A stretch of DNA of 64,000 nt from Cupriavidus numazuensis (GCF_905397435.1 NZ_CAJPVI010000037.1:30058-94057); one strand, 5' to 3'; positions 34,407 to 43,320 are shown, counted from the stretch's first letter. Notes: a model not told the origin generated them from the sequence alone. Numbers and translations: made by a program.

Positions 34407-34835
34407 ATGCGCCCTCACTATGCGTCCGAAGAAGATTGGCCAGATGTTGAAGCCCTGCTGCGCGCGTCATCGCTTTCCATCGAGGGAGTACGCGATCGCA
34501 TCAACCAGTACCTCGTGGTGCGCGACAATGCCGGGCTGCTTGGCTGTGCTGGCGTCGAGCGTTATGAGACGACGGGAGTGCTTCGGGCTCTCGTCGTTGC
34601 GCAACGAGCGAGATCGGCAGGTCTTGGCGAGTTAATGCTTTCAGCCATCGTCGCTGATATCCGGCAGCAAGGTGTCGAGTCCATTGTCCTTCAGACTGGA
34701 ACCGCTTCGGGCTATTTCGCCCGCCTGGGGTTCTTGCCCATTAGCGCGACGGATCTCCCTGCTGCCGTCCGCCCGTCCGCAGCATTCAACCTGAACGCCA
34801 TGGGCGCCGGCACCCTGATGCAGATTGCCCTGTGA
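34407..34835 (+). CDS. GNAT acetyltransferase, ArsN2-like
   Basis: A 142-aa GNAT-fold protein with the order and motifs of ArsN2-type acetyltransferases: an N-terminal PHYASEEDWPDVEALLRAS, QYLVVRDNAGLLGCAGVERY, the acetyl-CoA segment RALVVAQRARSAGLGELML, and TASGYFARLGFLPI near the C-terminus. ATG 34407 starts the family alignment; ATG 34392 would add five residues. ArsN2 genes are usually found in arsenic-resistance operons, but no ars gene is visible here. The real substrate is therefore uncertain. It is convergent with the Dyp peroxidase gene 24 bp downstream. Confidence 0.75.
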   Translation: MRPHYASEEDWPDVEALLRASSLSIEGVRDRINQYLVVRDNAGLLGCAGVERYETTGVLRALVVAQRARSAGLGELMLSAIVADIRQQGVESIVLQTGTASGYFARLGFLPISATDLPAAVRPSAAFNLNAMGAGTLMQIAL

Positions 34836-34859
34836 GCGCCTCCGCGACGGCCGGGCGAA

Positions 34860-35855
34860 TCAATCGGATTCCGATGCGCTCTTGAGGGAGCCGATGCTCA
34901 GCGATCCGTCGGGCCGGCGCTCGGCGAGCGCCTCCAGCAACGGCGCCGACGGAACGAAGAACAATGCGCCGGTCATAGCCTGGCTGAAGTCCAGCAAACG
35001 ATCATAGTTTCCCGGCGGACGCCCGACGAACATGTTCTCGAGCATCTGTTCAATCGGCGCCGGCGAGCGTGCGTAGCCGATGAAGAACGTGCCAAACTCG
35101 CCCTTGCCGGGCTGTCCGAACGGCATGTTGTCACGCAGAATCTTCACCTCGGCGCCGTCCTCCTCAATGGTAGTCAGAGAGCTGTGCGAGCACGACGGCT
35201 TCACCGCCGCATCGAGTTCTATGTCCGATAGCTTGGTACGGCCGATGATTCGCTCCTGAGCCTCGACAGTCAGGTCATTCCAGGCCGCCATGTTGTGCAG
35301 GTACTTCTGCACGAGCACGTAGCTTCCGCCTGCAAATGCCGGATCCTCGTCGCCGACGATGGTCGAGAGTACCGCCTGGTTGCCCACGGGATTCTCCGTG
35401 CCATCGACGAATCCCACCATGCTGCGCATGTCGAAGTAGCGGAAGCCATGCACTTCGTCGACCACCGCGACGGCGCCTGCCAGTCGGCCTGTCAGTTGGG
35501 TCGCCAGTTCGAAGCACAGGTCCATCTGGTCCGCGCGAATATGCAGGAGGATGTCCCCTGCCGTGGCTATGGCACGCCGAGCGCCGCTGCCAAACTCGCG
35601 GAACGGATGCAGCAACGCCGGTCGCGGCTGCCCGAACAGGCGGTCCCACGCCTCCGATCCGAAACCACAGACACAAGAAAGGTTGCCGCCCTGCACACGC
35701 TTTCCCACAGCGCGAACCAGAGCAGCGACATCCGCGCACCAGGCGCGCACCACAGCGGCGGACTCCGCGCCTGGCGAAAGCGTGGCGACGATGAAGATCG
35801 CGCTACGTGTAATCGGGCTGCAAACGGCTTGGGGCTCAGGGGTGTTATCTGGCAT
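34860..35855 (-). CDS. Dyp-type heme peroxidase (class B-like)
   Basis: A 331-aa dye-decolourising peroxidase. The hallmark GxxDG motif is in MVGFVDGTENPVGN, with the catalytic aspartate; downstream are GGSYVLVQKYLHNM and RTKLSDIELD, and the proximal region around SHSSLTTIEEDGAEV. The C-terminal FGTFFIGYARSPAPIEQMLE is also typical. There is no signal peptide, so it is cytoplasmic or packaged into an encapsulin shell; no encapsulin gene is in the window. The enzyme uses H2O2 to oxidise dyes and phenolics. It is a single-gene unit downstream of the molybdo-oxidoreductase. Confidence 0.9.
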   Translation of the reverse strand: MPDNTPEPQAVCSPITRSAIFIVATLSPGAESAAVVRAWCADVAALVRAVGKRVQGGNLSCVCGFGSEAWDRLFGQPRPALLHPFREFGSGARRAIATAGDILLHIRADQMDLCFELATQLTGRLAGAVAVVDEVHGFRYFDMRSMVGFVDGTENPVGNQAVLSTIVGDEDPAFAGGSYVLVQKYLHNMAAWNDLTVEAQERIIGRTKLSDIELDAAVKPSCSHSSLTTIEEDGAEVKILRDNMPFGQPGKGEFGTFFIGYARSPAPIEQMLENMFVGRPPGNYDRLLDFSQAMTGALFFVPSAPLLEALAERRPDGSLSIGSLKSASESD

Positions 35856-35980
35856 TGGATCGATTGCGAAGTGTCTTGTCCCCGACGATGGGGAACGAAA
35901 TCAGTGCCAACGGAAGGACGCGCATGTATAACCATGGCGCGGGGAACACTACTTTTGATCTTTCCCTTGACGGAAAGCGC

Positions 35981-36014
35981 AGCTCGCCGCCCGCTGATGA
36001 CGGGCGAGCGAGCT
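35981..36014. terminator. hairpin downstream of the FdhF/YdeP gene
   Basis: Imperfect inverted repeat AGCTCGC-C-GCCCG / CGGGC-GA-GCGAGCT with a 7-base loop, in the gap between the FdhF/YdeP stop and the Dyp peroxidase start. It has no clear T-run on the minus strand. Confidence 0.45.
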
Positions 36015-36052
36015 CCACATGCCCGACGAGTATCAACGACTCCCGACAGGCT

Positions 36053-38332
36053 TCATGTCGCTTCCGCGCGCACCACGCGCACGGGAATCGACTTGTAGGA
36101 CGGTGTACCGCTTTCCTTGTCGATATAGTCGAGCGGAACCAGTACGTTTGCCTCCGGATAGTAGGCTGCTACCGAGCCCCGCACGATATTCTCGTACGCG
36201 ATCGCCGTGAGCCCTTTCAGCCGAAGTTGCCGGCCTGTCACGATAGTCTCGATGTCGACGACGTCCCCATGCTCGAGACCGCGCGCCGTCATGTCCGATT
36301 CATTCATGAACAGCACGTCGCGTCGCCCGAACACGCCGCGATAGCGGTCATCCAGCGCATAGATCGTGGTGTTGTACTGGTCGTGGCTGCGAATCGTCAT
36401 GAGGCGGAGGACGTTCTCCCCGCCAAGAACATCTGCGTCTTCCTTGACCCCGCCATACACCGAGAAGACCGCCTTGCCTGAAGGCGTCGGCCATTTGCGC
36501 TCGGTCGGCGGAAGCGGCAGACGGAATCCACCCGGTACGCGGATGCGGTCATTGAAACTATCAAAGCCCGGCACCGTCTTCTCGATCAGGTCGCGGATCC
36601 TGTCATAGTCGGCAATCAGGTCCGGCCAGGCCACCTTTGTGTTCGGCAGTGTGGCCTGCGCTATGCCCGCGATGATCGCCGGCTCGGAACGCAGTTGTTC
36701 GGACGCCGGCGTGAGCTTCCCGGCCGATGCGTGGACCATCGACATCGAGTCCTCGACGGTCACCGACTGCGGACCGTTGGCCTGCACATCAAGTTCAGTC
36801 CGCCCCAGGCACGGGAAAAGATAGGTTTCTTTTGCAACCAGCAAATGTGTCCGGTTCAGCTTCGTCCCAAGATGCACACTGAGGTCGAGGGTCTTCATCG
36901 CCGGGAACGACTGATCGGAATCCGGTAGCGCCACGGCGAAGTTTCCGCCGAGGCATATCAGGGCTTTGCACTTCCCGTCGATCATGGCCTGTGCAGTCTT
37001 GACGGCATCGCGTCCATGCCCCCGAGGCAGAGAGAATCCGAACACGTCCTCCATGCGCTTCAGGAAGTCTTCCGACGGCTTTTCCGTAATGCCGACCGTC
37101 CGGTTGCCCTGTACATTCGAATGCCCGCGCAACGGACATATACCGGCACCGGGCTTACCGAAGTTCCCACGCAGGAACAGCAAGTCAGCAATCAGCCGGA
37201 CATTCGCGGTACCCCGGCAATGCTGGGTGACACCCATGCCGTAGGTCACGATGGTCGCATTTGACTCCGCATAGAGTTTCGCGACTGCCTCCAGGTCCGC
37301 CCGGGCAAGACCGCTTGCCTTCTCAATATCCTCCCATGAGGTCGTGTCCAGGTCGGCCGCGAATGCGTCGAAGCCCTCGGTGTAGATGGCGATGAAATCG
37401 CGATCGAGGATATTTCCCTGGGCCGCGTCCATGGCCAGAAGCGCCTTCATGATTCCCTTGAGTGCGGCCGCATCCCCGCCTGCGTCAACCTGATAATAGG
37501 TCGACGCGATCCTGGTCGATCCGTACGTCGCCATTTCCAGCCAGTTCTGGGGATCGGCGAAGCGTTCCAACGCGCGTTCTCGCAGCGGATTGAACACGAT
37601 AATCGGGACATTCCGCCGCGATACTTCATGCAACGTTCCCATCATGCGCGGGTGATTGGTACCCGGATTATGTCCGATCGAAATGATCAGCTCGCAATGA
37701 TCGAAGTCGTCCAGTGAGACCGTGCCCTTGCCAATGCCAATCGACTGCGGCAAGCCAACGCTGGTCGGCTCGTGGCACATATTGGAGCAATCGGGAAAGT
37801 TGTTTGTCCCGTATTCCCGTGCCAGTAACTGGAACAGATAGGCAGCTTCATTGGAAGCCCGACCGGAAGTGTAGAAGTCAACCTGCTCCGGTGACAAGCC
37901 GCGGAGAATCTCACCGATCCGTGCAAATGCGTCCTCCCACTCCACCGCGCGAAACGTGTCCGTCGCACGGTCGTAGACCATTGGATGCGTAATCCGCCCC
38001 ATGTCCTCGAGCTCAAAATCGGACATCTGCAGCAACGATGACACCGTGTTGCTCGCAAAGAACGATGGTGGCACCCGCTTGGTCGTGGCCTCCCATGTCA
38101 CGGCCTTGGCACCGTTCTCGCAAAACTGGAAGGTGGACCGATGCTCCTTGTCGGGCCAGGCGCATCCCGGACAGTCAAAGCCATCCGGCTGATTGGTGCG
38201 AAGCAGCGTGATGGGCGCCTTCACGCTCTCCATCTGCAGGCGAATTGCCTGCGTTGTTGCGCGAAGCGCACCCCACCCGCCAGCGGGGCCGTCGTATGGC
38301 CGGATACCGGGGACTTCTCGTCGAATAGCCAT
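36053..38332 (-). CDS. FdhF/YdeP-family molybdopterin oxidoreductase
   Basis: A 759-aa molybdopterin enzyme of the YdeP/FdhF group. The N-terminal FDCPGCAWPD and FCENGAKAVTWEAT match the family, which has a two-cysteine motif in place of the four-cysteine Fe-S motif of classical formate dehydrogenases. SNMCHEPTSVGLPQSIGIG, ISIGHNPGTNHPRMMGTL, CPLRGHSNVQGNRTVGITEK and the C-terminal molydopterin-binding RSHDQYNTTIYALDDRYRG follow. ATG 38332 has GGGAGC upstream; ATG 38350 is an alternative. The substrate is unknown; E. coli YdeP is linked to acid resistance. MoaA and FdhD genes nearby fit its cofactor needs. Confidence 0.9.
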   Translation of the reverse strand: MAIRREVPGIRPYDGPAGGWGALRATTQAIRLQMESVKAPITLLRTNQPDGFDCPGCAWPDKEHRSTFQFCENGAKAVTWEATTKRVPPSFFASNTVSSLLQMSDFELEDMGRITHPMVYDRATDTFRAVEWEDAFARIGEILRGLSPEQVDFYTSGRASNEAAYLFQLLAREYGTNNFPDCSNMCHEPTSVGLPQSIGIGKGTVSLDDFDHCELIISIGHNPGTNHPRMMGTLHEVSRRNVPIIVFNPLRERALERFADPQNWLEMATYGSTRIASTYYQVDAGGDAAALKGIMKALLAMDAAQGNILDRDFIAIYTEGFDAFAADLDTTSWEDIEKASGLARADLEAVAKLYAESNATIVTYGMGVTQHCRGTANVRLIADLLFLRGNFGKPGAGICPLRGHSNVQGNRTVGITEKPSEDFLKRMEDVFGFSLPRGHGRDAVKTAQAMIDGKCKALICLGGNFAVALPDSDQSFPAMKTLDLSVHLGTKLNRTHLLVAKETYLFPCLGRTELDVQANGPQSVTVEDSMSMVHASAGKLTPASEQLRSEPAIIAGIAQATLPNTKVAWPDLIADYDRIRDLIEKTVPGFDSFNDRIRVPGGFRLPLPPTERKWPTPSGKAVFSVYGGVKEDADVLGGENVLRLMTIRSHDQYNTTIYALDDRYRGVFGRRDVLFMNESDMTARGLEHGDVVDIETIVTGRQLRLKGLTAIAYENIVRGSVAAYYPEANVLVPLDYIDKESGTPSYKSIPVRVVRAEAT

Positions 38333-38785
38333 GCTTGCTCCCATAAGCATTCAGCACAACCAGGAGTCGAAAATCGACTCACCTTTCTCGCCTGTTGCTC
38401 GGCTGGAGGTAAAGATAGCGCGTCCCGGTTCGCGACAGCGTCGTTGTTACAAATAAAGATTTTAAGATGGAAGAAAGTGAATAATCCCCCACTCACATTT
38501 TCCATCGTATATAAATTTCTTTCACCGTATATAAAAATCAGATCGATCACTAGCGAGAAACGCAATTGCGACCTGCACTTTTGCCGCATATATATGCTTC
38601 GCATTACGATACCAATACAAGAATAGGCGAGCAGGAATATTCGAGAAATCCCGTTGCGTTCGTCGATTTGCAACGGCCCGCCCTTCCACCCTTGCGCGGC
38701 GAAATCAGCATGGAAACCTACAGTTTGACGGCGATGGACCTGGCCCGCCTGCAGTTTGCCTTCACCTTCACAGTCGGCTTCCATA
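38333..38785. promoter_or_regulatory. AT-rich upstream region of the FdhF/YdeP gene
   Basis: Roughly 38440-38640 is markedly AT-rich for this genome. It contains CGTATATAAA twice at 38506-38515 and 38526-38535, exactly 20 bp apart, and a CGCATATATATGC palindrome-like stretch near 38582-38595. I found no gene here. The direct repeats and composition suggest a regulated, possibly silenced, promoter. Confidence 0.5.
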
Positions 38786-39766
38786 TCACAGCATTGTGCA
38801 CGCCGAATCGGTCGCATGACCGTCATCACCGTCCCGAGCATCCGTCACGGCGCTGCCGTTTCGTCGGGGTCTGATTGTGGCCATGATGCGGTCGCAGGTA
38901 TGGTGACTTGACAGGCCTAGCAACTCCGACACGCGGTCACGGGGCATACCGGCAAGCAGCGCGCGCCGACAGTATGTATTTCTGAGGATCCGCGGACTCA
39001 TATCGGCGGCTTCATAGCCGATCCTGTCGAACGCCTCTCGAACGATGTTACCGAGGCTCATGTCGGTAATAGGCTTTCCGCTGGCACGCGTGGCGAAAAG
39101 CAGGTCGCCTCCAATCGGAAGCGTCTGGCGCCGCGCTTTCCATGCACCGAGGGCGTCAACAGCGAACGCCTCCAACGGAATAGTCCTGGCAGGCCGTCCG
39201 CGACCGGTGCCAGCAACCAGGTGAGGGGCATCGCCGGCAGGGTGCAGATCGTGCAAGGCCGCTGCCCGCCCTTCGGCAGCTGTAATACCGGTACCCAGAA
39301 ACAGGCCGACGACCGCTCGCACGCGAAGGGTGGCAGCATCGCCGCCACCATCTGCCATGACGAAGTCCTGCAGCCGCAGGTCGACGTCTTCCGGCAGATA
39401 CAGCGGAGGATTTCCCTGGCCTGACCAGCCCGCATCACTCATCAGATCGGCGGCGGGGTTGTCATCCCTGAGGCCAATCTCGACAAGATACCGGCATAGA
39501 CGACTCAGCAATTGCAGATAACGCGTGCGTGTTTCCGCGGCGTAAGAAGTGGCCTCCGACTGAAGCCAGAACGCTTCGATATGCTTGCCACTGAAGTTCG
39601 CCACCGTGACGCCGTGGGAAACGAGATGCCGATGGAATCTGTCCAGCATGGCGCGATGCTGGATGATCGACTGCGGCGCGAAGCCACGGGCGGCTTCGCT
39701 GGCGCGTTCCTGGTTCTGCCAGGCAGCATAGGCGAGAGAAGGATTCCTGAGCCACAGATTACGCAT
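38786..39766 (-). CDS. tyrosine-recombinase-fold protein with degenerate active site
   Basis: A 326-aa protein with the XerC/D layout: an N-terminal SAM-like core-binding domain (about residues 20-110) and a C-terminal catalytic-domain fold (about 130-300). Aligned by eye to XerD, the first arginine (ATGLR) is GTGIT, so Thr; the lysine of GKG is GTG, so Thr; PHxLRH reads PRILRN, keeping only the arginine; LGH reads LGL; and the nucleophilic Tyr position is Ile in HHTCDRIMATI. Five of six catalytic positions are changed, while the frame is intact and full length. It is probably unable to recombine DNA but may still bind it. No attachment site was seen. Confidence 0.8.
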   Translation of the reverse strand: MRNLWLRNPSLAYAAWQNQERASEAARGFAPQSIIQHRAMLDRFHRHLVSHGVTVANFSGKHIEAFWLQSEATSYAAETRTRYLQLLSRLCRYLVEIGLRDDNPAADLMSDAGWSGQGNPPLYLPEDVDLRLQDFVMADGGGDAATLRVRAVVGLFLGTGITAAEGRAAALHDLHPAGDAPHLVAGTGRGRPARTIPLEAFAVDALGAWKARRQTLPIGGDLLFATRASGKPITDMSLGNIVREAFDRIGYEAADMSPRILRNTYCRRALLAGMPRDRVSELLGLSSHHTCDRIMATIRPRRNGSAVTDARDGDDGHATDSACTML

Positions 39767-40141
39767 TTCTGACTATCCACTTCGAATGCAGCGGAATGCT
39801 TCGCCGCGTCGTGTGCAAGTCGCGAAGAGACAAGGGACGTGCCGCATTTCCACACTGACAGTCATTGCGACTTCCCGCTGCGGCGGTACAAGTCAGACCA
39901 CGACTCATACCGTCTTATCTACTTCACATCCGCACTGGGACACTCGCTATGCATGCGACGCCTATGCGTTAAGCGGAATAGTAGGCAACCCACATAAGCC
40001 CTCGGGAGTACAGTTGCACGGTCCCGTGAACAGAACAGTTATCGCGCGCGCCGGTCTTTGCACTCTGTTCCTGATCAAGCATCGGCGGCCGCAAGGGGGC
40101 ACCGAAAAAACGACCGATATGCGGTGTCTCGCTCCAAAAGC
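39767..40141. other. 375-bp gap with no gene seen
   Basis: It lies upstream of the recombinase-like gene. A plus-strand frame at 39786-40235 lacks a ribosome-binding site and protein-like character. No repeat or RNA gene was recognised. Confidence 0.4.
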
Positions 40142-40534
40142 TCACGCAACCCGCTTCAGGGATCGCAGTTCATCAGCGATAAAAACGCGGGCCATGGTGA
40201 CCCATGGAAATCGGAATGGAGTGCCAGGACGATAGAACGAAATCATCGGAAAATGACCGTCAAGAATGCACCTGAAGTGACGGACGCCCTTCTGCGGATG
40301 CTCTGCCATGTAGCTGGCCCCGTGGACCAGTTCGAACTCGACGGGCCCTTGGTGGAAGCGCATGCTGGAGATTGACATGCCTTCGGTCTCATCCGATGCG
40401 GCGAGGCGTTGGACAAGCCATTCCTCGAATGCCAGCGTCGTCTTTCCATCGCCTACGTCCACCAGCCACTGGTCGAAGCGCGAGCACGGCGGCGAGATCG
40501 CATCCAGGTTGATTGACTTACAGTTTCTATTCAT
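40142..40534 (-). CDS. hypothetical protein, 130 aa
   Basis: I do not recognise the family. ATG 40534 has GGAAGG 7-10 bp upstream. The protein is soluble, with no signal peptide: DQWLVDVGDGKTTLAFEEWL near the N-terminus and HFRCILDGHFPMISFYRPGT near the C-terminus look like an alpha/beta domain. It lies between the recombinase-like gene and moaA, on the strand opposite moaA. It could be a conserved protein of molybdenum-related neighbourhoods, but I have no evidence beyond position. Confidence 0.55.
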   Translation of the reverse strand: MNRNCKSINLDAISPPCSRFDQWLVDVGDGKTTLAFEEWLVQRLAASDETEGMSISSMRFHQGPVEFELVHGASYMAEHPQKGVRHFRCILDGHFPMISFYRPGTPFRFPWVTMARVFIADELRSLKRVA

Positions 40535-40986
40535 TCAGTGCCTTCCGTGCGAGTCTGCGTGTCATGCATCGCGACCTTCTTCGCACGGCAAGAACGCCGA
40601 CCGGATAAGTCGATATTGGCGTTCTGGAAAGGGAAAACGATTGCATCTCCCAGAGCGGCCTGGAGACGTGGTCTGTGCATCTCAGGCATTCCTGAGCATG
40701 TCAAGGTTGGATACGGGCAGCGCAGGCGCGACGGCCAAAGCGACGTTCTATCTTGTGCGTCAAAAAGCAGGTTGCAGCAACGCTGAATGGGTCGACTGTA
40801 CCTTTAGCCACGGATCACGCAGCAGTACAGTTCATTTCCTTAGCGGGGAGAACAGTGGCGAGTAGAACTGTTCTGCTATCCGCAGTCGCCATTTGTACCC
40901 TTCGCGCGCAGCCTTTCGTTCCTACCATGGCAGCATTGGCATGGTCTCCGGGCCACGCCGACTGCCATCGCCTAAGGGAGAATTCC
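40535..40986. other. 452-bp gap upstream of moaA
   Basis: No gene recognised. A frame continuous with moaA extends upstream but its sequence is not conserved in character. A molybdenum-cofactor riboswitch was considered, but I could not see its structure by eye. It probably holds the moaA promoter. Confidence 0.35.
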
Positions 40987-42087
40987 ATGCAAGCAGCGCT
41001 TGTTGCACCTCCGCCTATCGTCAGTCGCCAGTTGAATCCCCCGCCCGTGTTGGCACCGGCCGCCTGCCGCGACCAGCTCGACCGTCCGCTGAAGGACCTG
41101 CGCCTGTCGGTAATCGATCAATGCAACTTTCGCTGCACTTACTGCATGCCCAAGGAGCGATTTGGCCGTGACTACCCGTTCCTGTCGCCCGGACAACGGC
41201 TGTCCGACCGCGAACTGCTCCAGATCGTGCGTGGCTTTGTCAGCCTTGGCGTGGAGAAGGTGCGCCTGACCGGTGGCGAGCCGCTGCTGCGCAAGGGAAT
41301 CGAGTCTTTGGTGGAAGGCATTGCCTCCATGAGCTCGACCACGGGGCGGCCGGTGGAAGTGGCGATGACCACGAACGGCAGCCTGCTGGCGCGCAAGGCA
41401 CGGTCACTGCGCGACGCGGGGCTCAGGCGCGTGACAGTCAGCCTGGACAGCCTGGACGACCGTACCTTCCGCGCCATGAACGATGTGGACTTTCCCGTCC
41501 AGCGCGTACTCGAAGGCATCGATGCCGCCTGCGCGGCTGGCCTGGCACCCGTCAAAGTCAACTGCGTGGTCGAACGCGGCACCAATGACGGGCAAGTGTT
41601 GCCATTGGTCGAACACTTCCGCGGTAGCGACGTAACGCTACGTTTCATCGAATATATGGATGTGGAGGGGCCGAGCGCATGGTCGAGATCCCGCGTGATG
41701 CCCTCCGACGAGATCCGGGCGATCGTCGAACGTGCGCATGCGCTGGTCCCGGTGGTCCGGCGCAGCAGCGAAACAGCAAGCAACTTCCTGCTGGCGGACG
41801 GCAGCCTGAAGGTGGGCTTTATCTCCAGCGTGTCGCACCCCTTTTGCGGCGATTGCACCCGCGCGCGCGTGTCCGTCGACGGTCGCCTCTTCCTGTGCCT
41901 GTTTGCGACCGACTCGATCGACCTGCGCTGCCAACTGGCGGCAAGCCGGCCGGCCGAAGCCATCGCGGACGCCGTCCGCGATGCATGGCAGGCTCGCGGT
42001 GACCGCTATTCGGAGTTGAGAGAGGAGCGCCGCGCGAATGGCAAGCGGCAATACCCGACGGTGCGGATGTCGCTCGTAGGCGGCTGA
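40987..42087 (+). CDS. moaA: GTP 3',8-cyclase MoaA
   Basis: A 366-aa radical SAM enzyme for the first step of molybdenum-cofactor synthesis, turning GTP into 3',8-cyclo-GTP. The N-terminal cluster motif is CNFRCTYCMPKE, then KVRLTGGEPLLRKG, and the second cluster is built by FCGDCTRARVSVDGRLFLCL. ATG 40987 has AGGGAG 6-8 bp upstream; a longer in-frame ORF is probably spurious. The N-terminus carries a roughly 30-residue Pro-rich leader (APPPIVSRQLNPPPVLAP) not seen in E. coli MoaA. It is not next to other moa genes, so it is probably an accessory copy serving the neighbouring molybdoenzyme. Confidence 0.93.
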   Translation: MQAALVAPPPIVSRQLNPPPVLAPAACRDQLDRPLKDLRLSVIDQCNFRCTYCMPKERFGRDYPFLSPGQRLSDRELLQIVRGFVSLGVEKVRLTGGEPLLRKGIESLVEGIASMSSTTGRPVEVAMTTNGSLLARKARSLRDAGLRRVTVSLDSLDDRTFRAMNDVDFPVQRVLEGIDAACAAGLAPVKVNCVVERGTNDGQVLPLVEHFRGSDVTLRFIEYMDVEGPSAWSRSRVMPSDEIRAIVERAHALVPVVRRSSETASNFLLADGSLKVGFISSVSHPFCGDCTRARVSVDGRLFLCLFATDSIDLRCQLAASRPAEAIADAVRDAWQARGDRYSELREERRANGKRQYPTVRMSLVGG

Positions 42088-42132
42088 TACGCCTTGCTCG
42101 TGAGCATTTCCACCAGCGCGCGCTTCTTCTCG

Positions 42133-42243
42133 TCAGGCATCTGGAAGCCGAGCGGATTCTGGAGATGGGGCATGACCATGCAGGCGGCGACGTTCTTCGG
42201 CCGCTGTCGCAAAGATTGCCTGCGCTTCGTCGAAGGTCAGCAT
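42133..42243 (-). CDS. possible 36-aa ORF overlapping the fdhD stop
   Basis: ATG 42243 overlaps the fdhD TGA in ATGCTGA, which would allow translational coupling. The peptide reads MLTFDEAQAIFATAAEERRR and ends SARLPDA. An alternative frame in the same stretch (FQMPDEKKRALVEML) also looks protein-like, so this may be a frameshifted remnant. Support is weak. Confidence 0.25.
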   Translation of the reverse strand: MLTFDEAQAIFATAAEERRRLHGHAPSPESARLPDA

Positions 42244-43109
42244 GGCCCCTCTCCCTCCATCAACGCCCGGACTTCCGGACCGTAGGCGCCATCAAGGGCC
42301 GCGCCCGTGTACTCAACGTAACCGTCCTTGCGGCAAAAACTGAGCAGCCGCAGGCCAGCCTGTTCGGCAATCCGGATCGCCAGCGATGTGGGGGCCGAGA
42401 TCGTTGCCAGCATCTGGATGTCCATGCGCGCGGCCTTGCGTACCAGTTCATAGCTGGCACGACTGGACAGGAAGACGAACCCACGATCCATGGCGACTCG
42501 CTGCATTGCCAAGTGGCCGATCAGCTTGTCCAGGCCATTGTGGCGGCCGACATCCTCGAAGACATGCAAGATCTCACCGCGGACATCGCACCAGGCTGCA
42601 GCATGGACGCCGCCCGTCTCTTGCATCAGCCGCTGATGCGAAGGCAGTGCGGCGACGGCACGGCCGATCATCTCGCGTGTCGGCTCCATTCGTGTAGCGG
42701 GCGCGCGCATGCGTGCGGGCTCAAGGTCGAGCAGTTCCAGGCTCTCGATGCCGCAAACGCCGCAGCCTGTGCGGCCGGCCAGCGCGCGCTTGCACGCCCT
42801 CATCGCGGCGAAGGCCTGTTCGCTGATCTGGAGGTGTACTTCGGCACTGTGCGCGTAGACCCGTACGTCGATGTCATGGATTTGCGCATTGTGGCTGACG
42901 ATGCCTTCGGTCAGCGAGAAGCCCACGGCAAACGCTTCGAGATCCAGCGGCGTGGCCATCATCACGGCATGCGAGATGCCGTTGTACACCAGTGCCACCG
43001 GGAGTTCTTCCGCCACGTTGTCGGTGGCGGGGTTCGCCCGGCCGCCCTTGTGCCGCACGATGCTGCGTGCGGCATAGCCGTCGTGTTCAACCTGTTCGGT
43101 GCAATCCAT
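42237..43109 (-). CDS. fdhD: formate dehydrogenase accessory sulfurtransferase FdhD
   Basis: A 290-aa FdhD homologue. FdhD transfers sulfur from a cysteine desulfurase to the molybdenum cofactor of formate dehydrogenases and relatives. The active CxxC loop is GRTGCGVCGIESLE; also EELPVALVYNGISHAVMMAT, SLTEGIVSHNAQI, FEDVGRHNGLDKLIGH and GFVFLSSRASYELVRKAA. ATG 43109 has GAGG 5-8 bp upstream and fits the family; a 76-residue in-frame extension is rejected and covers a decayed fdhF fragment. It is convergent with moaA. Its likely client is the FdhF/YdeP protein at 36053-38332. Confidence 0.93.
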   Translation of the reverse strand: MDCTEQVEHDGYAARSIVRHKGGRANPATDNVAEELPVALVYNGISHAVMMATPLDLEAFAVGFSLTEGIVSHNAQIHDIDVRVYAHSAEVHLQISEQAFAAMRACKRALAGRTGCGVCGIESLELLDLEPARMRAPATRMEPTREMIGRAVAALPSHQRLMQETGGVHAAAWCDVRGEILHVFEDVGRHNGLDKLIGHLAMQRVAMDRGFVFLSSRASYELVRKAARMDIQMLATISAPTSLAIRIAEQAGLRLLSFCRKDGYVEYTGAALDGAYGPEVRALMEGEGPC

Positions 43110-43284
43110 GGATGCCTCACAAAGATTGATGGGGTGCCGGCACCTTGCGGGCGCAGCCGGGACATCGTGGGAAGCTGTTGCAGCCATGATAGCCAGCGGC
43201 AACGGGGTACGAGGCATACAGTTGCGCGGCTTCGCGCCACCTACAGACCCGGACAGCAGGTGCGGCGACGCCGGCTTGTTCGTG

Positions 43285-43320
43285 CCGATCGCCCTGCACG
43301 TTCGAATGCCCGCGCACGGG
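43285..43320 (-). pseudogene. FdhF/YdeP gene fragment
   Basis: The minus strand encodes PVRGHSNVQGDR, a signature of FdhF/YdeP-type oxidoreductases, matching CPLRGHSNVQGN in the intact gene at 36053-38332. Upstream codons (GFGKMMRGNS) may also belong but are in another frame. It is a short remnant of a second copy directly upstream of fdhD. Confidence 0.6.

Noticed and set aside
40535..40986. Molybdenum-cofactor riboswitch upstream of moaA
   Set aside because: I could not identify its conserved stems by eye; a covariance search would be needed to decide.
38786..43109. Integrative element with attachment sites bounded by the recombinase-like gene
   Set aside because: No tRNA gene, direct-repeat att sites or other integrative-element genes were seen, and the recombinase lacks its catalytic residues.
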